A DNA stretch of 6,155 nt from contig CAWZYQ010000192.1 in NCBI GenBank assembly GCA_963966275.1, positions 1-6,155 on the forward strand, given 5' to 3'. The stretch's first letter is position 1; every line of letters begins with the position of its first letter. Positions 1 to 5,832 of this stretch are shown here, piece after piece. The translations under genes and the position numbers were made by a program. This DNA comes from UBA10427 sp003500135 (GTDB lineage Bacteria; Bacteroidota; Bacteroidia; Cytophagales; Cyclobacteriaceae). A model generated the notes under the pieces. That model was not told the origin of the DNA, made no database searches, and saw only the letters and a list, made by a program, of their open reading frames with translations.

Positions 1-82
1 TGAATCTGCCGAAACAACACAAATAGCCCTATTTTAAAATCGAACTCAGGTTAAAGATGATTTCTGATCAAATTCAAATTGT

Positions 83-116
83 GAAAAGCCTGCATTTGCG
101 GGCTTTTCTTGTTTTT
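83..116 (+). terminator. Rho-independent terminator of an unseen upstream gene
   Basis: An 11-bp stem is formed by 83-93 and 98-108 (GAAAAGCCTGC with GCGGGCTTTTC, one T-G wobble) around a 4-nt ATTT loop. It is followed on the plus strand by TTGTTTTT. This is a classical intrinsic terminator reading rightward, so a gene or RNA should end just before or at the left edge of the window. One short frame (2-37) stays open from the edge to a TAA, but it is too short to identify. Read on the minus strand, the hairpin lies about 35 bp after the stop of the convergent regulator gene, but it lacks a good T-run there, so it may serve that gene only weakly. Confidence 0.75.
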
Positions 117-143
117 GAGCGTTTTCTCAAATTGTTGAGTGAG

Positions 144-1184
144 TTAGCCTGATGGAATGCTTTCTTTTACAACGATTTCAATAGGCACATGGTGTTCCCG
201 GTCATGGATAGGCCTGTGATGTATGAGCAGGTTGGCCATTACCTGCACCGCACGTGTTGCCTGTTCCTCTGGCTTTTGGTGGATAAGAAAATCGATATCT
301 TCAAGTTGCATGAAGTGCATATTTCTCGGATTTACATCAAAACCAATGATTGGAACAGATTTGATGCCCAGCTTATTTTTCAAACTACAGATCTCATGAC
401 TTCTCGAATTGGGTACAAATACTCCGGTAATATCCATTTGGTTGAATATCGTGTGAAGCGTCTCGGCTAACTTTGGGTCACCGGAAAAAGACGTGGTAAT
501 ATGGTGAAAGTTTAATAGGGCGTTGCGTTCTGAAAGAAAGTCGATAAATCCTTTACTCCTTTCGTTATCGTTGATGTTGCGATGGTGTTTGCTTTCCAGG
601 TGGATTAACAATACCGTCTTTTCAGGCTCAATTAGAGGCAACATCAACCGGCCGGCGACCTGTCCGCCCTGGTAACCGTTTTGGTAGATATTGTAAAAAT
701 CTTTTGATTCCGTAAATCTCGTATCGATAAATACAACGGGTTTATGCAGAGACTGAAACTCATGCCACAAATCTTTACCCCATTGTGGAAATAAGCCTGC
801 GGTGATCATGCCGTCATAATCTGAAGTTTGTATCTTGGTACATTGTTCCGAATAGGAGGCAGGGTTCTGAAGGCTGAAAAATTCACAGGTAAGGGAAAAA
901 CCCAATTGAGCGTATTCTTCAGCTGCCTGCAGAAGGGCATTGTACTGGATTTTCCAATAATCGGTTTCTTTGGGGTCGGGAATTAAAGCAAGTATTTTGA
1001 TGAGTTTTTTAGAAGCCAGTCTGCTGGCAATCGTATTGCGCTGATAACCGTGTTTGTCAATTATTGAAAGCACTTTCTGACGGGTGTTTTCCGATACTCC
1101 TGGCCGCTTGTGAATAACGCGATCCACCGTGCCAATTGAAACATTAGCTTCTGCCGCAATTTGTTTTATGCCTACTTGTTTCAA
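144..1184 (-). CDS. LacI-family transcriptional regulator, probable regulator of the divergent hexuronate (uxu) operon
   Basis: With a TTG start at 1184 the product has 346 residues, the usual LacI-family length. Residues 6-26 form the LacI helix-turn-helix (IKQIAAEANVS, then IGTVDRVIHKR). Residues 50-58 (NTIASRLAS) are the hinge helix that inserts into the operator minor groove. The rest is a periplasmic-binding-protein-like sensor domain, with segments such as ILALIPDP, GMITAGLFPQW, PVVFIDTRF, GYQGGQVAGRL and PIIGFDVNPRN. The only in-frame ATG (1316) lies inside the divergent gene and upstream of the palindromic operator, and it would add 44 residues with no family character. TTG at 1184 gives MKQVGIKQIA, the canonical family N-terminus; TTG at 1199 or 1217 is an alternative. 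Divergence from uxuB-uxuA suggests it represses that operon and itself. The effector (for example fructuronate, mannonate or KDG) is inferred from context only. Confidence 0.88.
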   Translation of the reverse strand: MKQVGIKQIAAEANVSIGTVDRVIHKRPGVSENTRQKVLSIIDKHGYQRNTIASRLASKKLIKILALIPDPKETDYWKIQYNALLQAAEEYAQLGFSLTCEFFSLQNPASYSEQCTKIQTSDYDGMITAGLFPQWGKDLWHEFQSLHKPVVFIDTRFTESKDFYNIYQNGYQGGQVAGRLMLPLIEPEKTVLLIHLESKHHRNINDNERSKGFIDFLSERNALLNFHHITTSFSGDPKLAETLHTIFNQMDITGVFVPNSRSHEICSLKNKLGIKSVPIIGFDVNPRNMHFMQLEDIDFLIHQKPEEQATRAVQVMANLLIHHRPIHDREHHVPIEIVVKESIPSG

Positions 1185-1232
1185 TGCTTTTTTTGCCAAA
1201 TTAGTTTTAATACTCAATTTAAAAAAATAACT

Positions 1233-1248
1233 TCGTGTACGTACACGA
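1233..1248. promoter_or_regulatory. Perfect 16-bp palindrome, candidate LacI-family operator
   Basis: TCGTGTAC followed by GTACACGA is a perfect inverted repeat with no spacer, centred on a CG step at 1240/1241. Even-length palindromes with a central CG are characteristic LacI-family operators. It lies about 50 bp before the regulator's likely start and about 60 bp before the uxuB-like start, so one bound dimer could control both directions. The assignment to this regulator is inferred from position and symmetry. No second full copy was found in the window. Confidence 0.75.
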
Positions 1249-1309
1249 TTCAAAATATATTTCAATATCAGTTTAAAATAGTTACTGCATATGCTCAGTC
1301 GAAAAATCA
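1249..1309. promoter_or_regulatory. Divergent promoter region of the regulator and the uxu operon
   Basis: This AT-rich stretch contains elements resembling the Bacteroidota -7 box (TAnnTTTG). On the plus strand, TATATTTC at 1256-1263 matches all but the last base and points towards the gene starting at 1310. On the minus strand, TATATTTTG (1259-1251) points towards the regulator and ends just beside the operator, so the palindrome would cover the start site. No convincing -33 partner is visible in either direction. The boxes are suggestions rather than assignments. Confidence 0.35.
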
Positions 1310-2179
1310 ATGACACACGAAATACATAAAAATCCCACTAATCCACAACAGTTTAAAGGCAAGACTGTGGTAATCACCGGCGGTGGAGGAGTGCTTTGTA
1401 GCACGATGGCCGAAGCAATGGCCGGCTCCGGAGCAAGGGTGGCGATATTGGATTTAAAACCGGAAGTTGCCCAGCAAGTTGTGGACCAGATAAGAGACAG
1501 GGGAGGAGAAGCCCTGGCAGTGGAAGGCAATGTGCTTGATTTAAAAAGCCTCAATAAAGCACATTCCGAAGTGTCAAAAGCATTTGGCCCGTGCCACATC
1601 CTGATCAACGGGGCAGGCGGGAACCATCCGAAGGGGACAACCTCGAAAACCGAATTCAACATTGCTGATCTGGAAGCAAAAGATGCCGTCACCACTTTTT
1701 TTGACCTCGATCCGGAAGGTATACAATTTGTCTTTAACCTGAATTTTATAGGTACATTATTGCCCACACAGGAGTTTGCGCGCGATATGATCGGACGGGA
1801 AGGCTGTTCAATCATCAACATTTCTTCAATGAACGCTTTCCGGCCTTTGACCAAAATCCCGGCATATAGCGGGGCTAAAGCAGCTGTTAGCAATTTTACA
1901 CAATGGCTGGCGGTACACTTCGCAAAAAGCGGGATCAGGGTCAATGCCATGGCGCCGGGCTTTTTTTTAACAGAACAAAACAGGACTTTACTCACCGAGG
2001 ATGACGGTTCGTTGACAGATAGAGGCCATACGATTATTGGTCATACGCCTATGGGCCGGTTCGGCGAGCCCGAAGACCTGATTGGTACACTGTTCTGGTT
2101 ATGCGGAGAAGGATCAAAATTTGTCACAGGAGTGGTTGTACCGATTGACGGTGGATTTAGTGCGTTTAGCGGAGTTTAA
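1310..2179 (+). CDS. uxuB: SDR-family D-mannonate oxidoreductase (fructuronate reductase)
   Basis: This 289-residue classical short-chain dehydrogenase/reductase probably reduces D-fructuronate to D-mannonate with NAD(P)H in the cytoplasm. The Rossmann glycine motif is TGGGG at 23-27. Asp48 at the end of the second strand (AILDLK) favours NAD(H). NGAG at 100-103 corresponds to the usual NNAG. The catalytic tetrad is Asn145, Ser173, Tyr186 and Lys190 (YSGAK). APG at 215-217 and the C-terminal VVVPIDGGFSAFSG are typical. The GGGGVLCSTMA variant of the cofactor loop resembles the SDR-type mannonate oxidoreductase of Bacillus subtilis (YjmF/UxuB), which is unrelated to the longer E. coli UxuB. 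The function rests mainly on this resemblance and on the mannonate dehydratase gene 14 bp downstream, which implies one transcript. Another sugar-acid SDR activity is possible. The ATG at 1310 places the Rossmann strand at the usual distance; no clear Shine-Dalgarno is seen. Confidence 0.85.
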   Translation: MTHEIHKNPTNPQQFKGKTVVITGGGGVLCSTMAEAMAGSGARVAILDLKPEVAQQVVDQIRDRGGEALAVEGNVLDLKSLNKAHSEVSKAFGPCHILINGAGGNHPKGTTSKTEFNIADLEAKDAVTTFFDLDPEGIQFVFNLNFIGTLLPTQEFARDMIGREGCSIINISSMNAFRPLTKIPAYSGAKAAVSNFTQWLAVHFAKSGIRVNAMAPGFFLTEQNRTLLTEDDGSLTDRGHTIIGHTPMGRFGEPEDLIGTLFWLCGEGSKFVTGVVVPIDGGFSAFSGV

Positions 2180-2193
2180 AAAAAGATACAAAT

Positions 2194-3375
2194 ATGAGTT
2201 TGGAACAAACCTGGCGATGGTACGGCCCAAAAGATCCGGTAAGTCTTTCTGACGTCAAACAGGCCGGTGCAAAAGGTGTGGTAACGGCGCCTCATCATAT
2301 TCCCAATGGCGAAGTATGGCCGATTGATGAGATCAAAAAGAGAAAGCAAATGATTCAATCCGCAGGCCTGACATGGTCGGTGGTGGAAAGCGTTCACGTG
2401 CATGAGGATATTAAAAAAAGGACCGGGGACTACCTGAAATACATTGAAAATTATAAAACAACCTTGCGCAATCTGGGAAAGTGCGGGATTGATACCGTAT
2501 GCTATAACTTCATGCCCATACTGGACTGGACGCGTACCGATCTGGCCTATGAAATGCCTGATGGCTCAAAAGCATTGCGTTTTGATCGATTGGAATTTGC
2601 TGCTTTCGAATTATTTTTATTGGAAAGGCAGGGCGCTGAAGGTGATTATTCCTCTGGCGAAATAAAATTGGCAAAACAGGTATTTGATAAAATGACTGAT
2701 ACCAAACGCAATGATCTGATCAATAATATTATAGCGGGGCTGCCGGGCGCAGAGGAAGGTTACACATTAGAACAATTCAGATCGGCACTCAGGGAATACG
2801 ACGAAATAGGGGATGCCGAGCTTCGAGCGAATCTTTATGAATTCCTGAAACAGATTATACCTGAGGCGGAGGGATCAGGAGTATTCATGGCCATCCACCC
2901 CGATGATCCACCGTATCCAATTTTGGGCCTGCCCAGGGTAGTAAGCACGGAAGCCGATGCCCGGCAACTCATAGAAACCGTTGAAAGTGACCACAACGGG
3001 CTTTGTTTCTGCACCGGCTCTTATGGCGTGCGCGCCGATAATGATCTGCCGGGAATGGTTGAAAGACTGGGGCACCGGATCAATTTTGTGCATTTGAGAA
3101 GTACAACCAGAGATGACCGGGGAAACTTTTATGAAGCGGATCATTTAACCGGCGATGTGGACATGTATGCCGTAATGAGGGCATTACTTCTTGCACAAAA
3201 AGAACAAAGGAAAACCGGAAGAGTGTATTCGAGAATGCCTATGCGGCCGGACCATGGCCATCAGATGCTGGATGATCTCAGGAAACCGACCAATCCCGGC
3301 TATTCGGCAATAGGCAGGTTAAGGGGACTCGCCGAGCTGCGTGGTCTTGAACTGGGCATCGAAAAAGGGATGTAA
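2194..3375 (+). CDS. uxuA: Mannonate dehydratase
   Basis: UxuA dehydrates D-mannonate to 2-keto-3-deoxy-D-gluconate in the hexuronate branch of the Ashwell pathway, using a divalent metal (Mn2+ or Fe2+) in a TIM-barrel fold. The length of 393 residues matches the family (about 394 in E. coli). Family signatures run the whole length: WRWYGP (7-12), VCYNFMPILDWTRTDL (102-117), AIHPDDPP (233-240), CFCTGSYG (271-278), NFVHLRST (297-304) and RPDHGHQML (351-359). The metal ligands should be His235, a Cys in the CFC motif, His300 and Asp353, by family analogy. The gene begins 14 bp after the SDR gene and is almost certainly cotranscribed with it. No truncation or frameshift is seen. No kdgK, kdgA or uronate isomerase gene is in the window, so the pathway must be completed elsewhere. 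Only a weak hairpin (3401-3415, five base pairs, no T-run) follows. Confidence 0.97.
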   Translation: MSLEQTWRWYGPKDPVSLSDVKQAGAKGVVTAPHHIPNGEVWPIDEIKKRKQMIQSAGLTWSVVESVHVHEDIKKRTGDYLKYIENYKTTLRNLGKCGIDTVCYNFMPILDWTRTDLAYEMPDGSKALRFDRLEFAAFELFLLERQGAEGDYSSGEIKLAKQVFDKMTDTKRNDLINNIIAGLPGAEEGYTLEQFRSALREYDEIGDAELRANLYEFLKQIIPEAEGSGVFMAIHPDDPPYPILGLPRVVSTEADARQLIETVESDHNGLCFCTGSYGVRADNDLPGMVERLGHRINFVHLRSTTRDDRGNFYEADHLTGDVDMYAVMRALLLAQKEQRKTGRVYSRMPMRPDHGHQMLDDLRKPTNPGYSAIGRLRGLAELRGLELGIEKGM

Positions 3376-3761
3376 ATGTTAAATTAAAATTACTGACCAT
3401 AACTTAAATCAAGTTCAATTTGTGGAAGGAAGGAAAAAGAAGATTTGATACTATTTTGATTGATTTATGATCTTTTTAAGTTGTTATTTAAGATGATTGG
3501 CAAAGTGTTGCATTTCATATTTCGAATGAAAAACAAATGGTGGAAGTGTGCCCGGTATTTCTTCGCAAGCGGCCTGAACGAACAGTAGGCAAGTATACGC
3601 GTGCCAAATATGTGCTACAACTCGTTTGTCTTACAATCCATATTTTTTCTTAATGGCAGTTGCATAAATAAAATTTATTAAATTCTTGTTTTATCAACAA
3701 TAACGAAATATTATATTGTTTTCTATTTTGGTTAAAGCAAGATGCCTTATAGATTGTAAGT
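3376..3761. other. Intergenic region with a GC-richer island
   Basis: No gene is recognised in this 386-bp stretch. Most of it is AT-rich, with a weak hairpin at 3401-3415 (AACTT/AAGTT) and another at 3513-3531 (TTTCAT/ATGAAA, 7-nt loop). In the middle, about 3541-3630 is clearly GC-richer and contains adjoining short palindromes (GTATAC, ACGCGT) inside a GGCA...TGCC stem (3588-3605). On the minus strand 3630-3487 is open for 48 codons between two stops but has no usual start codon at its beginning. This could be a dispersed repeat, a small RNA or a decayed coding fragment; I cannot decide which. Confidence 0.5.
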
Positions 3762-4016
3762 ATGAAAATAACACAATTATCCAGTTTTACAATAATTAGC
3801 TGTGCTGTTATTTCATTTGATACCCCAACCCGGAAAAATCAAGGATCATCTGATAGAGGTTTTGGCAATAGGTCGGTAGAGCTAGCAATTCTGATTGGAA
3901 TGGCACAAAGCATCTGTCCTGGGGTATATTTTGGCAGTTTTACAATTACGGGTTATTTATACAGGATGGTTTTATTATTAGAAGGATTCAATGGGTTGAA
4001 TTTTAAGATCAATTAA
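3762..4016 (+). CDS. Doubtful short ORF, possible hypothetical protein
   Basis: This is an 84-codon frame with an ATG start that I do not recognise. The N-terminus (MKITQLSSFTIISC) has one lysine, a short hydrophobic stretch and a lipobox-like IISC ending at Cys14, so a lipoprotein is conceivable. The hydrophobic part is short and no Bacteroidota lipoprotein export signal follows. A second hydrophobic patch lies around residues 40-60. The composition shows no domain, and the frame ends 12 bp before the OmpA-family gene. It may be a real small gene leading that operon, a remnant, or chance. The only supports are its position, its ATG and its co-orientation. Confidence 0.25.
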   Translation: MKITQLSSFTIISCAVISFDTPTRKNQGSSDRGFGNRSVELAILIGMAQSICPGVYFGSFTITGYLYRMVLLLEGFNGLNFKIN

Positions 4017-4028
4017 ACCATATATCAT

Positions 4029-4556
4029 ATGAAAACTATCATTTTCGGATCGGCAATTTTTGTTGTCTGGTCTGCCGTTTCTACCTATTATTATGTTTGT
4101 CAAATTAAGGGCATTTGTGCTGACGGAAATATTGAACAGGCAGTGACAATTGCCAACATTCCCACTGAACAACAGCCGCAGGAACCGGAAGCGGAACCAG
4201 TTTATAAGCTGGAATCACCAGGTACGTTCACAGTTTATCACAATTTTGACCAAATTCAGTTTATTGAAGATGAACAGTTTACAGCGTACATTCAGGATTT
4301 AAATACCTATTTAATTCAGGAGGAAACGTTAAATGTGTCTGTCGTAGGATATACAGACTACATTGGACCTGCTACCTATAATAATGAACTGGGGCTCAAG
4401 CGCGCTTCATTTACCAAGAACTACATGGTAAATAACGGCCTGGACGAGGAAAGGATCTTATGTTTCTCGCGAGGAGAATCTTCCCCTGTTTCTGAAAACG
4501 ACACGAGCGTTGGCAGGGCAAAAAATCGAAGAACCGAAATATCAATAACAAATTAA
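4029..4556 (+). CDS. Membrane-anchored OmpA-family protein (peptidoglycan-binding domain)
   Basis: The product has 175 residues. Residues 3-23 form a single hydrophobic segment (IIFGSAIFVVWSAVSTYYYV), followed by a Cys pair at 24 and 30 (CQIKGIC). Residues 45-60 are a Pro/Glu-rich linker, and about 68-175 is a complete OmpA-like domain. The domain shows GYTD (107-110), YNNELGLKRA (117-126) and GRAKNRR (162-168). Asp110 and Arg125, 15 residues apart, correspond to the pair that holds meso-diaminopimelate in known OmpA domains, so peptidoglycan binding is expected. There is no beta-barrel and no obvious signal-peptidase cleavage site, so the first helix is probably a permanent inner-membrane anchor with the domain in the periplasm. 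An uncleaved helix of this kind preceding an OmpA domain is, to my knowledge, common in Bacteroidota. The gene is followed after 19 bp by the triple-repeat membrane protein gene, suggesting a shared transcript and a shared role. Confidence 0.9.
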   Translation: MKTIIFGSAIFVVWSAVSTYYYVCQIKGICADGNIEQAVTIANIPTEQQPQEPEAEPVYKLESPGTFTVYHNFDQIQFIEDEQFTAYIQDLNTYLIQEETLNVSVVGYTDYIGPATYNNELGLKRASFTKNYMVNNGLDEERILCFSRGESSPVSENDTSVGRAKNRRTEISITN

Positions 4557-4575
4557 CTATTTAAATCCTATACAC

Positions 4576-5832
4576 ATGAATTCAATAATATTGCAAACAC
4601 AATCTATTTCAGGCGCTGCTTTTGAAATCATCATTATGCTTTTAGGAGCGGCAATCATTGGCGTTATCACCACCTATCTTTACTGCAGAACGGTATTTAA
4701 TAAAAGGCTCGGGGCGTTAAAAGCCGAATTGGAAGAAAGCAAGAAAAATTCAGGGGAATTGAAAAAGACAGTAGATAATTTAAATGCTCAAATAGCAGAA
4801 AAGGAAAAGACGATTGATGCCTTGGGAAATGAAAAAAATCAATTGGAAATAAAAGCAAATGATCTGCAAAAGGCGCTGGAAGATTTGAGGTCGAAGTATG
4901 ATAAGGCGACCATTGAAACAAGTAAAATAGCCGCGGAATTGCATCAAAAAGAGGATACTTTAAAAGAAAAAGAGGCCATTCTAAAAAGAATTTCAGAGCG
5001 AAAAAAGGAAATCGATTACACAAGTTTCGGCAAAGCAGCGAAACACGAAAAGGATGACCTTAAAATGATAAGTGGCATAGGTTCGTTTATAGAGCAAAAA
5101 TTGAACGCACTTGATATTTTTACTTTTAAACAAATAAGCAAGTTTAGCAAAAAAGATATTAAAGAGGTTAATAAAGCCATTGAGTATTTTCCAGGAAGGA
5201 TTGAAAGGGATGAGTGGGTCGCGCAGGCCAAAGAATTGTTGTATAGTGGGCAAAAAAAGTCTCAATTACTAGACAACATCAGAAAACGCAAAAATAACAT
5301 CAACTATGATCGCATAGGTGTGGCCCAAAAGGATGAAGCCGATGATTTGACAGTGATCAGCGGAATCGGCGGTTGGATACAGAAAAAACTCAATGCTTTG
5401 GATATTTATACCTATAAGCAAATTGCCAACTTTAATAAGGAAGACGAAAAATCAGTATCGGAAGCCATTGAATTCTTTCCCGGAAGAATAAATCGGGATG
5501 AATGGGTACCTCAGGCCCAGGAATTGGTATATAGTGGAGGAAAACGAACTGCACTATTTGAAAGGATGAAAAAAAAGAAACATAAAATCGATTATTCGCT
5601 TATTGGAATTGCTCATCCTGAAGATGCCCAGGATCTTCAGCAAATTAAAGGCATAGGGCCATATATCCAGGAGAAGTTGAATTTTCTGGGTATTTATACC
5701 TTCGGGCAGATAAGCAAATTTACCCCGGTCGACATTGAAACCATATCGGAGATTATTGAGTTCTTCCCGGGAAGGATTCAACGCGACGATTGGATAGGAC
5801 AGGCAAAAAAAATTATGGAGGCCAAATCTTAA
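4576..5832 (+). CDS. Membrane-anchored coiled-coil protein with three tandem H3TH/helix-hairpin-helix-like domains
   Basis: The product has 418 residues. Residues 15-37 are a transmembrane helix. Residues 41-145 are a highly charged Glu/Lys-rich coiled coil with regular leucines. Residues 141-418 are three copies of a domain with an exact 96-residue period. Each copy has DL..I.GIG (the hairpin-like GIG at 167, 263 and 359), KLN.L.I.T..QI, then EFFPGRI.RD.W..QA (PGR at 206, 302 and 398). The pattern resembles the family often labelled 'predicted 5' DNA nuclease, flap endonuclease-1-like, H3TH domain'. No nuclease catalytic acid cluster is visible, so nuclease activity should not be assumed; DNA or protein binding is the safer guess. 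The N-terminus has no positive charge, whereas CRTVFNKR follows the helix, so by the positive-inside rule the coiled coil and repeats should be cytoplasmic. The gene lies 19 bp after the OmpA-family gene and probably shares its transcript. The function is not established. Confidence 0.88.
   Translation: MNSIILQTQSISGAAFEIIIMLLGAAIIGVITTYLYCRTVFNKRLGALKAELEESKKNSGELKKTVDNLNAQIAEKEKTIDALGNEKNQLEIKANDLQKALEDLRSKYDKATIETSKIAAELHQKEDTLKEKEAILKRISERKKEIDYTSFGKAAKHEKDDLKMISGIGSFIEQKLNALDIFTFKQISKFSKKDIKEVNKAIEYFPGRIERDEWVAQAKELLYSGQKKSQLLDNIRKRKNNINYDRIGVAQKDEADDLTVISGIGGWIQKKLNALDIYTYKQIANFNKEDEKSVSEAIEFFPGRINRDEWVPQAQELVYSGGKRTALFERMKKKKHKIDYSLIGIAHPEDAQDLQQIKGIGPYIQEKLNFLGIYTFGQISKFTPVDIETISEIIEFFPGRIQRDDWIGQAKKIMEAKS
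4996..5829 (+). repeat. Three in-frame coding repeats, 288-bp period
   Basis: The units are 4996-5283, 5284-5571 and 5572-5829, the last shortened at its C-terminal end. Counting by eye, unit 1 and unit 2 share 55 of 96 residues and units 2 and 3 about 42 of 86, with no insertion or deletion in either comparison. The DNA has drifted at many third positions, so this is an old duplication under protein-level selection and not a recent or slipping tandem repeat. Tyr148, Tyr244 and Tyr340 mark equivalent positions. Confidence 0.9.

Noticed and set aside
189..470. Plus-strand frame opposite the regulator's sensor domain
   Set aside because: It lies entirely inside a well-supported LacI-family gene and has no recognisable features.
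1185..1316. Extension of the LacI regulator to the ATG at 1316
   Set aside because: The added 44 residues have no family similarity, the extension runs through the operator, and it overlaps the start of the divergent gene.
1282..1995. Long minus-strand open frame (237 codons) opposite the SDR gene
   Set aside because: It is antisense to a gene with a complete catalytic motif set, and its translation shows no domain; it is a shadow of the real gene.
1913..2090. GTACAC half-sites inside the SDR gene (1913 and 2085) as extra operators
   Set aside because: Each is only a 6-bp half of the palindrome without a matching second half, as expected by chance.
3541..3630. Signal recognition particle RNA or another housekeeping RNA in the GC-richer island
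   Set aside because: The SRP domain IV core (tetraloop flanked by CAGG and AGCA) is not present on either strand, and no tRNA, tmRNA or RNase P signature was found.
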